Shown piece by piece: positions 1 to 11,700 of a stretch of 64,000 nt of DNA. Below the pieces are notes generated by a model. It saw only the letters and a list, made by a program, of their open reading frames with translations. It was not told where the DNA came from and searched no databases. A program made the position numbers and the translations under genes. How positions within the stretch are numbered: position 1 is the first letter of the stretch; each line of letters begins with the position of its first letter. Source of the stretch: Pagrus major (taxonomy: Eukaryota > Chordata > Actinopteri > Spariformes > Sparidae); contig NC_133221.1 of the NCBI RefSeq assembly GCF_040436345.1, forward strand, positions 1,559,906-1,623,905. Reading direction: 5' to 3'.

Positions 1-455
1 GCACCACAAAGATAGTTGATAGTTGAGTCTCATTCCCAGGACGTCAAACAGCCACATGTTGGGTTGGTAAAGCGTCCCGAGCAGCAGCAAAGTGAGAAAA
101 TAAGAAACTCTCTGCAGATACGAGACACTAACACGCCTTTTCTCCCCATTCAGCCTCCCTCTCTGTCTGTTCACGTCTTTTACGTCTTTGTTTCGTCTCG
201 CTGCGTCTGCCGTGCGTGATGTGCTCTGATAGGTCGACATGTTGGGAAGGCGGCGTGCGATGACGCCAAATAACAATAATCCATAATTCACCTCAAACGC
301 ATCAAACTAAAGTAACGAGGCTGTTTGAAGCTGTGAGGAGGAGAAAGTTCAGATGTTTGTGTTCAGTTGTAGAGAGGGAAAGTCTCAGAGATACTCAGGT
401 ACAGGACAGATACCTGAAACATGTACTGAAGTACAGTAACAGTAGTATTTGTACT
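1..455. repeat. Interspersed repeat, copy A (inverted partner at 51760-52201)
   Basis: This block matches the reverse complement of 51760-52201 almost base for base, apart from an indel near 240-275 and scattered substitutions. It is cut by the window edge, so its outer end is unknown. An open frame of 67 codons at 16-219 recurs in the other copy, but only because the DNA is alike; there is no protein evidence. The opening bases also resemble 33640-33690 and 44590-44630, so this looks like a dispersed mobile-element family rather than a gene. Family not recognised. Confidence 0.75.
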
Positions 456-819
456 TCATTACTTCGTTACAAAGGTTAAAGGCTACTGTGTTTGAGCTAA
501 TATAATGTAACATCCTCAGTGTTCAGTGTGTTTCATGGGATTTATTGTTGTTTACTGTGAGATCGAACTGGATATGGAGAGTCAGGGCATTTCACTGATA
601 CCGGCACCGACTCTCCAACATCTCTCTGACATTTCTGGTATTGTGACAAACCTAATCTGAAGTGTTACTGAAGCTCTTCTTGACTTCTGAGAACTAAAAG
701 TCGACCGTCTCAAGTTAGAAAATCAGAAAATGAACTAATCAAAAGTTCAGAGTCAAAGTGGAGCAGATTGAGTCCTCAGCTTCTAAAGCTGCCTTGCTCA
801 TTAGCATCTTAGCTATAGT

Positions 820-822
<3 letters not shown>

Positions 823-867
<45 letters not shown>

Positions 868-996
868 ATCAGCTGTTTGACTCATTAGTGTGTTAACTAA
901 CAGCCAGTGCACGAACACACAAGATTGCCTTTGTAATCATCACACGCTACACAACAGGAGGCCTGGGACCTTGAGAGTGTTTGTGTGTTTGTGTGT

Positions 997-1037
<41 letters not shown>

Positions 1038-1218
1038 AGTGAGAGAGAGAGAGTGAGAGCCTGAGGTTTGATTAAAAAGCTCTTTTGTGGTTTTGAGATG
1101 CTAATCTTTCTATTATCAGCAGGATAAAAGGGAGTTTAGCTGCTTAAAGACAAACAAATGACTTCTGGCACACACACACCATACATGGCTAATGAGCGCT
1201 TTGTGTGAGAGCCTCTGC

Positions 1219-1293
<75 letters not shown>
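823..1293. repeat. Cluster of CA/GT microsatellites
   Basis: Three dinucleotide tracts lie close together: (CA)n at 823-866, (GT)n running into (GA)n at 976-1055, and (GT)n ending in CGCGCG at 1221-1293. The first is complementary in strand sense to the other two, so single strands of this block could pair. Open frames of Cys-Val or Thr-His repeats here are artefacts. Confidence 0.95.
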
Positions 1294-1294
<1 letters not shown>

Positions 1295-3470
1295 CTGTCT
1301 TTTTTTTCTCTCCAACAAACGGACAGAGAAACATCTAAATCTGTCTCGGCTCTCAGGTCTCACAGCTACACAAACACAAACACCTGAAGAAGAAATCCCA
1401 TCATGTCGGCGACAGGAAGCATTCATGACATCACTTGTCAGCTTACATACGGAGGCCAACTGTGATGTCAGCGTGTAGGCTGAAAGGCTGAAGTCCAAAC
1501 TCCTCACAGAACTGGATCCAAACAGCTTTCAGGAGGGTTGGACTGACAGCTAATCAACACAGCTGAGGCTTTAAGCTGTTCTCAGTGTGGGAGAAGGTGC
1601 TAGTTTAGGTGAGAAACGTGTTATTTCACATACATATTCATTTAAAATCCATTTTTATAGAAATATAATGCTACATACATTTTTATATGAGGAGCTGATG
1701 ATGTGGAAGCTGTCGTGAGATTCAGAGTTATCACCAGCTCTGCAGTTCCTCTCATGTCCACAGAGCATTTTAGCCTCATTGTTTTGTTTTAAAGCCCACA
1801 CATGACTCTTTGGTTGACCCTCTTTCCACCAGTTTTCATTTAATCAAACACTCTCTGATAAACCTGATGTTCACTACCCACTCTGTTTAGTAGAGTCAGA
1901 TATCTTTCTCGGGAGTTTGTGAAGAGTTTGAAACCTGGAACCGGATGTAGACCGTTTTCAAAATACGTGAAACAACAACAACCTCCGAGCTGAAACTAGC
2001 AAACTACTCCAACATCAACCTGTTCACAAATGGCACACATGTAAACAAGCTCGCAGCTGTGACCGTTTAGGGGATTCAGCCATTTTAATTCCCAACATGC
2101 AAATCAAGTTTCCACTGACACTATTTTGCAGAGGCACCTTCGCTGCATCCTGGGTTAAACCCCGCCCAAGACGACTGTTACTGGTTTACAGACATGTAAA
2201 CCAGTAACAGACTGAGAAGTGGTGCAGCTGGGCTCTCTCCATCACTGACATGGTGCTGTGGGAGATAGGTCCGGCTATGTAACGCTAACTATAGAGAAAA
2301 ACTCAACACTGTTTGGCTAAACACTCAATATCTTTATGCATTTACAATTAAGCAAATACAAATGTGGTACACGGTTCACACAAAAAAGCACGAAGACACA
2401 TAAACAATATACAAGATGAACAACTGCTAGCAGGCTAGCTTCCATCTGTGGTAACCAGACACGATCAGCTGAAATTCACCAGTTAACACAGGAGCAGTGC
2501 TCGTCTCTGAAAGTCGGCACAAATTTTTAAATCAGGCCTTGTAGATCTGATTTCTCACCTTCAATCCGTTCAGAAAACAGACTGTCTTGGACAACAGACC
2601 CACTGATTTCTGACAGCACTAGATACTGAAGTCAAAGGCGGCGCCTGTCTGGTCCACTGGGAATTGCTCGCCTGTCACATTCTACAAAAGTTTCTATCTT
2701 CTCGTACCCCTTATCAATCAAGGTGGTTCAGGTGCTGGTCAGAAGCCAGTGCCTAGTACTCTGGAACCAGTTCTTTGTGTTTCGACAGCCATGTAAACTG
2801 ACTCCTGGCCAGGAAAAGTGTTTCCAGAGAGGCGACAACACTTTGCTGGTCAACTAAAACTGCTTATGATGAACAGTTTGGTTCGACAGAGGCCGGCTCA
2901 GACAAAAATCTAAACGATTGCCGGGTCAGATGGATCTGCCAGAGCAAATGAAACGTGAGCTCGCAGATTAATCTGTTTCCAAGACTAAACGCAGACAAGA
3001 TGGAAACAGAAAGAGAGATGAAAGATGATTTTGAAGGTGAACAGAAGTGTAACATCTTTCTTCTCCACTCTTAGCACTGTTAGCGCTAGAGGACACCGAT
3101 GATACTGTCGATATGCTTTATATTGAGTCTTGGTGAGGAGTTCAGTGACCCGTCACAGTGATCACTCTGTGAACCATCTGAGTGACTCAGACACCGAGCA
3201 CATGGCTGCTCACTGTGACACTAAAAGAGCCTCTGCTAAATGCTTCCACTGTAAACATTATGTAATATGTATATGTGCTTTTAAGGGAGTTGAACCTCTC
3301 ACTGTAAAAACCAGCCTGCTGCCTCTTACTTTCACTGAAACTGAAAACATCTGAGAATATCGCATCACACGTGCCTGTAACGTCAATGCAGCTGCCGATT
3401 CACGATTAAGTAGAAGAAAGTGCGGAAAAATTCTACTTTACTTAAAAATTTAATTTCAAATCTACCTTTA
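1294..3470. other. Intergenic DNA with a perfect hairpin and a dispersed-repeat fragment
   Basis: No coding exon was recognised. At 2175-2210 there is a perfect inverted repeat, arms CTGTTACTGGTTTACA and TGTAAACCAGTAACAG, with a four-base loop. The DNA just before it (about 2115-2175) resembles 45028-45100, sharing the phrase ACACTATTTTGCAG and a downstream CACAAGACG/CCCAAGACG region, so it is probably part of an old DNA transposon family. Confidence 0.5.
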
Positions 3471-3474
3471 AAAA

Positions 3475-3735
3475 GGTGCTATATGTAAGAATTAGCCACG
3501 TGTCAAATTCATACTCAAAACAAATCGAGGGCAGCAAATGAGCAGAGTAACTGCTAAATGTAGCTGCCATTAGCTAGTTAGCTCAGTTAGCTGTGCGGCT
3601 AGGGGTTCGGACTGGGAGCTCGGGGACCAGTGGAGTGCTTGGGTTTACATCGCTGGTAGGATGTTTTGGACCAGGATGGGCCAGGGCTGGCTGGTGGCAC
3701 TTTCAGGCTTTAGAAGCGTTAGCTAAATGGGATAA
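3475..3735. repeat. Dispersed repeat, related to 17975-18185
   Basis: The order of phrases here recurs at 17975-18185: a GGTGYWATATGT start, ACTCATACTMAAAACAAAT, TTAGCTAGTTAGCTCAGTTAG, a GAGCTC-containing stretch and a GTTTACA block. The two copies are diverged, roughly two-thirds identical by eye. It starts like the fish MITEs that open with a GGTG-AATATGT motif. Family not identified. Confidence 0.6.
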
Positions 3736-5165
3736 TTAATAGTAGGATTAGCATCCTGTTACCATGGAAAACAGCACTTCCGGTTAAGTGACTGGACGCG
3801 CTGGAGGTAGGTTGCTTCTGAATAATTACGTATTTCCTGTACAATGTTCAGCAGCCAATCGCATTAGCGCTGTAGGTGAGTGACCCCCTTTTTGCATTTA
3901 TTGCTAAAGAGGGTGCACAACGTGACCGTGGATATGATCTAAAATTTAACTTCAGCTTGAGTTTAAGAATTTCACATACATCTGGTGTTGCGCTCACTGA
4001 CAAAGCTAAGCTAAGCGTGGGACTGATATCCATCTTCTCATATGACTCAAACAAGGACATAAGATAATCATGACTAAATGTTTTTGATGGTGATCATCTG
4101 CTGGACACTGTCGTTCATCTCCCTCCACATGGCTGTGGACAGCAGGTGAGGGCAGAGGGTTCGTGGAGCTGAGGAGCTGTTGATGCTCGCTGATGGCCTG
4201 ACTGGAATATGAAGTCCTAAGTAAGCGTTAATGTCCCTGAGGAAACCTACGAGGAGAATTATTTATGACTTCAGACGTTACATCACACTCAGGTTCTCTC
4301 TCCTCATCCCAGCTCCTCACCTCTCCTCACTTTCTTCTTCACCTTCAGTTTTTCTTTAGTTTCAATTCAATCCGTCACATCTCTCTGATCTCTCTGGACT
4401 CTGGTTGGGAGAGATGTATGGCCACTTCAAAGGCTAAAACAGCATCATTATTCAGCAGGAGAGGAGGACGAACACAGTTTGACAGACAGAGAAAAAAAAG
4501 ATGGATTTAGATGGTGAGAGGGCAAAAGGTAAGACGTGGGGGAAGGTTGTCGGTGTTTCTGAAACGTGTTGCGAAAGCTTGTCCTGCAGAAAAAGGTTCA
4601 ACACGTACACCTACACAAGTCTGACAGTAAAACGAGTCATTGTGCGGCGGTTTCACAATGTAAGCTTATGGGGAAAAGTCTTTTTGGGCCCCAGTGCGTC
4701 ACGTGATGATGTAATTAAACGGTTTGGCCACAACGAAAACTGGCTTCAAAGCCTGGCACACCAAAACATACCGTTTACTTTTACTATCGTCTTCTTATCA
4801 TCCTTTATTGTTTTGGTTTGTTGCATTTATTTTTTTAATTAATTAATTTTATTCTCTCTTCTTTTTCTGTGATTTTTTCCTGTTCTATCACTTTTATTTC
4901 TTGTGTGCACCAATTTCTGCCAACAATCCCACAATGCAATGTGTCAAATTTTAGAGTAAGTGCTGATGCAAAATGCTGATTCATCTCAACTTACTGTTCA
5001 TTTTAAACTACTGAGTTTGTGTTTATGTCTCATTTCATTGGCCAACAGCGACTTTATGTATTCATACATCTGACCGAAACTAAAATTAATCTCATTATTT
5101 ACCCTAAAACAAAGTCATAACCCCACAACCATCAGTTTAAATTGTACAGATGAGCCTCACAGTGT
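3736..5165. other. Intergenic DNA, no gene seen
   Basis: Unique-looking DNA. Open frames at 4265-4510 and 4501-4842 have no recognisable domain, splice context or homology. Nothing else was identified. Confidence 0.5.
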
Positions 5166-5422
5166 GAGGGTCACTCACACGCACACACTGCTGCACACAC
5201 GCACAGATGTGTGTGTGTGTGTGTGTGTGTTAACGGTTGACCAGCAGCACCAGTGTGTGTGTGTGTGTGTGTGTGTTTGTGTGTGTGTGAATACGCCTAC
5301 TTACTTGTTTACATAATCCAGTATGAATAAACATGAGATGATTTATGAATAAACATGGCCGAGTTAGCTCTGTGAACACACACGCGCGCGCACGTGCACA
5401 CACACACACACACACACACCTA
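5166..5422. repeat. CA/GT microsatellite cluster
   Basis: (GT)n at about 5207-5230 and 5253-5289, and (CA)n mixed with CGCG at 5378-5420. Spacer DNA lies between the tracts. No gene. Confidence 0.9.
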
Positions 5423-6550
5423 CATTACCATCAGTGGACTGTCATTCTACATTCTGTGAACCGCTGTTGCTCATTATTGTGAAGAAACACAATCAAAATA
5501 AAGTCATATATTTGTTAGTATATAGTTTATTATTCAAGTAACGAGTGTGTTGACTATCTGTTCTCTTTTCTTTCATCAGAGATTTCCATCTTGGAAAGGC
5601 AGCTCCAACGTTTATTCTTGTTTTATGATCTCGTTTAGCATCTTGAAGTTTCCGTTTCTTTGACAACGATTCACGCTCCTGTGATTTTTCTGTAAGATCA
5701 TCCATCCTTTATCAGATTCTGGTTTCAAAGTCCTCACAATCCAAACACTTTGGCAGGAAACAGCAGCCACTCGCTCTTCTTCTTCTTCTTCTTCTTCCAA
5801 CCCAGTCATTTCCACCAGCCACCCGAAACGCCTTCACTAGTGCCAGGTTGTAGAAACATGGCGATGCAACATGGCGACCTCCGTGGATGGAGACCGGCTC
5901 CCTAACACAATGACTCAGGTGATTATTGGGTTATTAAAAAGCACTTATGAATATTATATTTCATATTCTGTTCTGCTAGATGCCACTAAATATTACACAC
6001 TGTACCTTTAAAGAAATTGCGTAAAATTTGTATAGCCCGACTGATATAGCATTTTTGCGGCAGATGCCAAAACCGATAAAAAATTCCAACATTCATACAT
6101 CAGCCAAATTTCATAGGCTCAGTAGGGTATTCAAGACATCCCTTTAACCGGCAGTGCTTTCCAGCTCCTCCTGGGACTCGCGAGGCGTTCCCAGGCCGGA
6201 TGAGAGGTTCTGGCTGTGCCCCGGGGTCTCCTAACCCACAGACACGAATAATGTCCTGCTGTGTGCTACAAGAGACAACGTCTGACTTGATTCTCCGGAC
6301 CTTGTCCACAGTTCACATGAAAATAAAAATGGCTTTTGTGAGTCATTAAAATCTCTCACCCAGCCTGCAGGGGGCAGCATGAGTACTATTGCACACAGAA
6401 ATATAAAGACAATAAAAATCACCACGAAGGTTTTTAGACATGTCGTTCGCAGGATTTACAGCAGGACTAACAGTGGACCTCCAGGACGTCCCCTGTTGGC
6501 CCGCTGGTCTTGGGGAATGTAACCACGCCGAGGTCTGCTGTTGGATAGGT
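5423..6550. other. Intergenic DNA with MITE-like fragment
   Basis: Contains a GAA/CTT run at 5776-5798. The stretch ending near 6012 reads into a TACACACTGTACCTTTAAAG-type end, common at the termini of fish MITEs. No coding exon recognised. Confidence 0.4.
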
Positions 6551-6552
6551 AC

Positions 6553-6558
6553 ACGAGT

Positions 6559-6602
<44 letters not shown>

Positions 6603-7395
6603 ATACACAGACACACACACACGCTCTCTCTGGGAACTCTCGGCGCCTCATGAATATTCATGCAGCAGCAGCAGTTCTGTCGTTCGTTCTCACACTCGTT
6701 GGTTCTGTTTTGCTCTCAGTCAGACTGACGGCTCTCTCAGCTCGATTGACACTCGTCCTGCTAAGCTTCTCCTCTCTCTCTCCCCCCTCTCTCTCTCCCC
6801 CCTCTCTCCCCCCCCCCCTCTCTCTCTCTCCCTCTCTCTCTCTCCCTCTCTCCCCCCTCTCTCCCCCCCTCTCTCTCTCCCTCTCTCTCTCTCCCTCTCT
6901 CTCTCCCTCCCTCTCTCTCTCTGTCTCTCTCCCTCTCTCTCTCTCCCTCTCTCTCTCCCTCCCTCTCTCTCTCTGTCTCTCTCCCTCTCTCTCTCTCCCT
7001 CTCTCTCTCCCTCCCTCTCTCTCTCTGTCTCTCTCCCTCTCTCTCTCTCTCTCTCCCTCTCCTCCCCTCCTTCCTTATCTCCTTTCCTTGTCCCTCATCA
7101 GGCCACTCTCCCTTCTTTCCTAATACACTTTGTTTTCTTCTCTTCCCTCATCACCTTTCCACTCCTTCTCCGTCCTCTGCTCCTTCCTCTTCGTCTTCTC
7201 CTTCATCTTCTTCATCTCTGCCTTCTCCTTTGTCGTCTTTTTCGTCTTCATCTCCTTCGTCCTCTTCTTCTCATCTTCTTCATCTTCCTCTTCTTCATCT
7301 TCTTCTTCGTCGTCGTCGTCTTCTTCATCTTCTTTGTCGTCTTCTTCATCTTCTTCTTCTTCATCGTCTTCTTCCCTGTCCTCCTCTTTCCGTCA
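6553..7395. repeat. Large low-complexity block: (CA)n, CT-rich tract, CTTCAT/CTTCTT repeats
   Basis: Starts with (CA)n at 6560-6622. From about 6768 to 7066 the plus strand is nearly pure pyrimidine built from CTCTCT, CCCTCTCT and TCCCCCC, with an internal higher-order unit of about 62 bases (CTCTCTGTCTCTCTCCCTCT and neighbours) repeated at 6905-7060. From 7190 to 7395 it becomes CTTCATCTT/CTTCTTCGT triplets. Long open frames across it encode only Ser/Leu/Pro or Ser runs and are not genes. Such mirror-symmetric pyrimidine DNA can form triplexes. Confidence 0.95.
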
Positions 7396-7434
7396 TCGGG
7401 TTATTCTTCCTTCTTTCCCATCTCATTTCCTCGT

Positions 7435-8452
7435 TCCTCATCAGGCCACTGAGGGATTCGGATCAGGACTCCCAGCGGGTCGCTTCAAATGTTTTCTTCT
7501 GATCCTTTCTGGTGTATGTTTGAGGTCATGATCCTGCTGGAAGACCGATGACCCGTCACTGAGAAACATCTTCTGATCCTGGGCTGTATGTTTTGTCTGG
7601 ATAGTCTTCTGATTTTATTGTGCACAGATTCAAGACACCCATCGATCCCAGACACCCCCGAGCCTCCATGTTTCTCGGTAGTCATGTTCTTCTTTTCTCT
7701 ACAGGCTTCATTTTCTCTTCGATAAACAGAAGATTGGTGCGATGTAACAAAAAGCTATCATTTTGTTTCATCTGTCCAAAGCTTATATTCTCCCAGAGGA
7801 GACTGTGTTTTGTCATCGTCCAGTCTGGCTCTTCTCCATCTCTCTCTCTCAGAAGTGGGATCCACGGAGCCCATTTTGATTCAGACAGCGACTTGAAACT
7901 ATTGTACCTTGAAGTGAAAAATGTTCAATCTGTTTTGAGGTTTTTCTCAGTTCTTTATCAACTATTCACGCAATCCTTCTGTTCAATCTCAGGCCAATTT
8001 TCCCCCCTCGCTGCCACGTCCAGAGATGCTGGCTCCAGGCCTGGTTGGCAGCAGCAGTCACAGGAGCATCAAACTCTTTGAATCTTGACAATGACCATTA
8101 CATCTTCTCTCATCTTTTTAGGTCACCCTTTTCCTTTTGATGCACACAGAGGCACAAAGCAGCAGAGTGAGTCAGTTTCTCCTTTTAACTGGCTGCACGA
8201 GTGATTAGTAGATTGAAAACACCACAGTCTCCTTAAAGTATCCGTGCGAATCACTTACTTATTACAACATCTAAAAGGGTTACAATTAGTTTTATCGAAG
8301 GATTCATTCAGTCGTCTGACAGCTTTTTTTTTTGTTCCACTAGAAACCAAACACACACTATGACAAAAGGTCTTAATTGTGAACCATCCAGTGCGAATGG
8401 TGGATTACTTTTGTAAAATGAAAGGGTACCAATATTTTCAGCTACGGCTGTA
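7435..8452 (-). mobile_element. Degraded Tc1/mariner-like transposon
   Basis: The plus strand here reads like the reverse complement of a decayed Tc1-type transposase gene. Landmarks include GAGGTCATGATCCTGCTGGA (7520-7540), TTCAAGACACCCATCGATCC (7629-7650), TTCATCTGTCCAAAGCTTAT (7768-7787) and AGTCTGGCTCTTCTCCATCT (7821-7840). The right end near 8400-8452 (TACTTTTGTAAAATGAAAGG then GGTACCAATATTTTCAGCTA) looks like a Tc1 terminal repeat. The left end is lost in the pyrimidine tract, and the phrase CCTCATCAGGCCACT occurs on both sides of that tract (7096 and 7437). All frames are interrupted; there is no intact transposase. Confidence 0.55.
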
Positions 8453-10019
8453 TGACAGGCATCAACTACACCCTAAATACTTATATTCTCAAGAGTCTGC
8501 AGCTCATGTTGATTGTTGATTGTTCGGCCTCAGCTGGACAATAAAGTTATGTTGCGTCGTTGCTCACATGCTTTGAATTGTGGGCGGACTATAGGCTAAC
8601 GTTACTTATGTAGGAGGGATGTCGGAGGGAGGCAGAGTATTTTTCTCTCCAGCTACCTGTCGGATTTTATGAACCTGCTGTGAAGCACGAACTGGACGAG
8701 ACTTCTGCCTCACAACAATCACCAATCACGTTAGCCATTTCCACCTGAAGCTAACGTCTGCAGCCGTAAATAATAACTGTTAGAGTGAACCCAGCTAATC
8801 AGACAACATCTGAGGAGGTGCTGTCAACTCTGCCGTCCAGCTCTGAGAGAGGTGTGAGCAGCAGGGTGGGTAGATGTCTTATCTTAAAGCTGCCATGTGA
8901 CAACAAACCTGTAGACACTGCAGATGGATCAGTGTTTTGTTTCTGTCATGTTTATGTATTGAAAAGATGCAGCTTTTATTTTGTTGATTATTGGAAGGAC
9001 TTTATGAATGAAAGGGGAATTTAAATGATGAAAAAGTAGCAGTGCAGTGAAATAGATCAGTGAGGATGAGACGCATCGAGAATCATAATGAAATCGTAGT
9101 TTTTAGTCGATTTATCAGTTCGTTTTCCTTTTTCTTATTAATTATTTTAACATTTTTATCAACCAAACGATCAGTTGATTGAAGGAGAAAATGATCAGCA
9201 GATAAATCCAGAATGAAAATAATAATTTGCGTCAGTGCAACACAAAACAGCTCAAAATGATCTCCACCTCAACAACAGGAACATCCTGCTCTCACATTAA
9301 TGACTGAGTCATAATCAGTGTCGGGGTGTCACCTTGTTCTTCTCTGAACCTGCTGAGAATACTTTCTAACACGGGCTTTGACTTTTTTATTAATATAGAC
9401 TGTGTGTGTTTAATACAGCCGAGCCTGTGAGTTCTGTGTTCAGTCTGTTCTGTGACTGAAATGATCCGAATGATGAAGCCTGATCCTCCGAGCACACGTT
9501 AATCTACATTGTTGAATCACACCGTGTGTTCCTTGTTCTGTGGACTGAAATAAAAAGAAGAAGAGATGTTTGTCTTGTCGTGTCATTATAGGCTACATTA
9601 TAGAAGATATAGGTCGTTTGTGTTTCATATGACTGAGCCTACAATTAAAAATATTCATTCTTATCTCATAATATATCAGACTGTGATCGTCTGCCTGCTC
9701 ATCCCTGAGTCCAAGCACATTCGTTTATTTACACAGATCTCGGCTGTTTCATTCTATAGAGGTTATTTGGGTATTTTGTTGAGAGTAACTAAAAGTAGTG
9801 TAATAAGTAATTTATTACTCTATGCAGACAGTAATATTGTAAAGTATTATATTACTTTAAAATGAAGGTAACTAGTAATATGTGATATATTATTATGACC
9901 AGCATTGGGCAAGTTACATTCAAAATGTAATATGAGTATCAGTACTTTTACTTAAGTATCTGAATACTTCCTCCACCTTCAGACAAACAAGCCACAGTAC
10001 AGGATGTAGCCTCCATTAC
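8453..10019. other. Intergenic DNA, no gene seen
   Basis: AT-rich unique DNA. The stretch 9900-9975 (TTACTTAAGTATCTGAATAC) is a fragment of the dispersed family annotated at 13590-14325. The open frame at 9566-9865 has no recognisable similarity. Confidence 0.45.
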
Positions 10020-10485
10020 ATCAACTACAACAAACTACAACCAAACTACAACAAACTACAACCAAGCTACAACCAAGCTACAACCAAACTACAACCAAGC
10101 TACAACAAACTTCAACCAAGACTACAACCAAACTACAACAAACTACAACAAACTACAACCAAACTACAACAAACTTCAACCAAGACTACAACCAATCTAC
10201 AACCAAACTACAACAAACTACAACCAAGCTACAACAAACTACAACCAAGCTACAATAAACTGCAACAAACTACAACCAAACTACAACAAACTACAACCAA
10301 ACTACAACAAACTACAACCAAGCTACAATAAACTGCAACAAACTACAACCAAACTACAACAAACTACAACCAAGCTACAATAAACTGCAACAAACTACAA
10401 CCAAGCTACAACAAACTACAACAAGCTACAACAAACTACAACAAAGCTACAACCAAACTACAACAAACTACAACAAACTACACCA
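10020..10485. repeat. Minisatellite of 10-11-bp units (CTACAACAAA / CTACAACCAA)
   Basis: About 466 bases of tandem CTACAACAAA, CTACAACCAAA and CTACAACCAAG variants, interrupted by rarer TTCAACCAAGA and TGCAACAAA units. A larger repeat of about 60 bases is visible between 10250 and 10420. One strand is almost free of G, the other almost free of C. Confidence 0.95.
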
Positions 10486-11285
10486 GCAGCAGGAAGACAG
10501 ACAGACAGGATGTATTTGACTCACTCATCTGAAGCTTCATGGAGGTGAACTGGTCGCCATCATGTCCTCATCTTCCTCCATCCTCTTCATCTTCCTCCAT
10601 CTTCTTCATCTTCCTCCCTCTTCTTCATCTTCCTCCATCTTGCTCCATCTTCATCTTCCTCCATCTTCTTCATCTTCCTCCATCTTGCTCCGTCCTGATG
10701 AACCGACAGAAGCATCACTTTAAAAGTAGCTAACTAGCTAAAAGCAGCTAGCTGCTAACTGCCTGGTGTTAATAAAGTTGTGTTCAGGAGGACAGTACCT
10801 TCATTTAGTCTCTGACCGGCTGAACTTGAGTTTTTCCACATTAACATGCACTCACAGCCTGACAGCAGCCTGACAGCAGCCTGATTGAGCTGATAGCTAA
10901 TCGATACTTATTGATTCCACCTGGCGTCTCCTCCCCGCAGTCAGGGTGTCATGTCCTGGTTTCACCACACTCGGACTGTCGTTTACCAGCATGCAGAGCC
11001 GGGGGGGCGCTGTTTCACCACTGAGAGGCGATGGACCAGGATCATTAAGATAATCACCAATCGATCAGTTTGAAAGGAACAGGCTGACTTCAGGTTTAAA
11101 ATGAGTCTGTTTGGTGTTTCTTACTTCACTATCCGGAACTTCTGATGGGAATTTTTCACAGTTTGTTGACATTTTACACACCTGAAACAACAGGTAGATT
11201 AAAAGATCATTTTTAAAAGTAATTTTAAAAGAATATCTGTCATGTTATTTTAAAAAACATTATTTTTCCATTTAATTCAGCTCCT
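10486..11285. other. Intergenic DNA with CTTCCTCCAT repeats
   Basis: 10560-10690 holds short tandem repeats of the type CATCTTCCTCCATCTTC. The open frame over it is a shadow of the repeat. The remainder shows nothing recognisable. Confidence 0.5.
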
Positions 11286-11289
11286 TTTT

Positions 11290-11700
11290 TAAACTAACCA
11301 TCTTTTTTGTAACCATAATTTTTATCGGACATTATCCGTGTAAGACTGTCGATGTACAACCGGAAGGATACGAAAAATGAAACAAAGTAAAATAACATTT
11401 AAAAAAAGAACACAGATTCAGTCTTGTACCAGTTTCTTGCTCCTTGTGATCAGTAATATGTTGGTTAGATATCCATCACTGCCAGTGACATAATCATTTA
11501 TCATTTTAAGGTACATAACTTTACTTTCCTTACATATCCCAGAATGTCCTCCATTATAACACACACATTTTCCCCAAAAGTGTGCAGGTGTGTGATTTGC
11601 TTCATTATTTCCACATATTCTCCATCAGTCTGTTTACTCTTTATTTTAGGTGTAATGAAATAACAGGCTACAGTTTGTTTTTACCATCGTTTTAACATGG
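11290..11700 (-). mobile_element. L1-type LINE fragment, 3' end of ORF2 (related to 58670-59335)
   Basis: The reverse strand is homologous along its length to the reverse strand of 58670-59335. Shared phrases include TTGGTTAGATATC, CAGTGACATAATCATTTAT, ACATATCCCAGAA and ATTATTTCCACATATTCTCC. In the better-preserved copy this region translates to the C-terminal end of an L1 ORF2. No open frame survives here, so it is a dead, 5'-truncated copy. Confidence 0.6.

Noticed and set aside
6440-7531. Long Ser/Leu/Pro and poly-Ser open frames
   Set aside because: They follow microsatellite and pyrimidine repeats in several frames at once, with no splice context.
7620-8081. 153-codon open frame on the plus strand
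   Set aside because: It runs antisense through a decayed Tc1 transposase region; similarity in this stretch is to the opposite strand.
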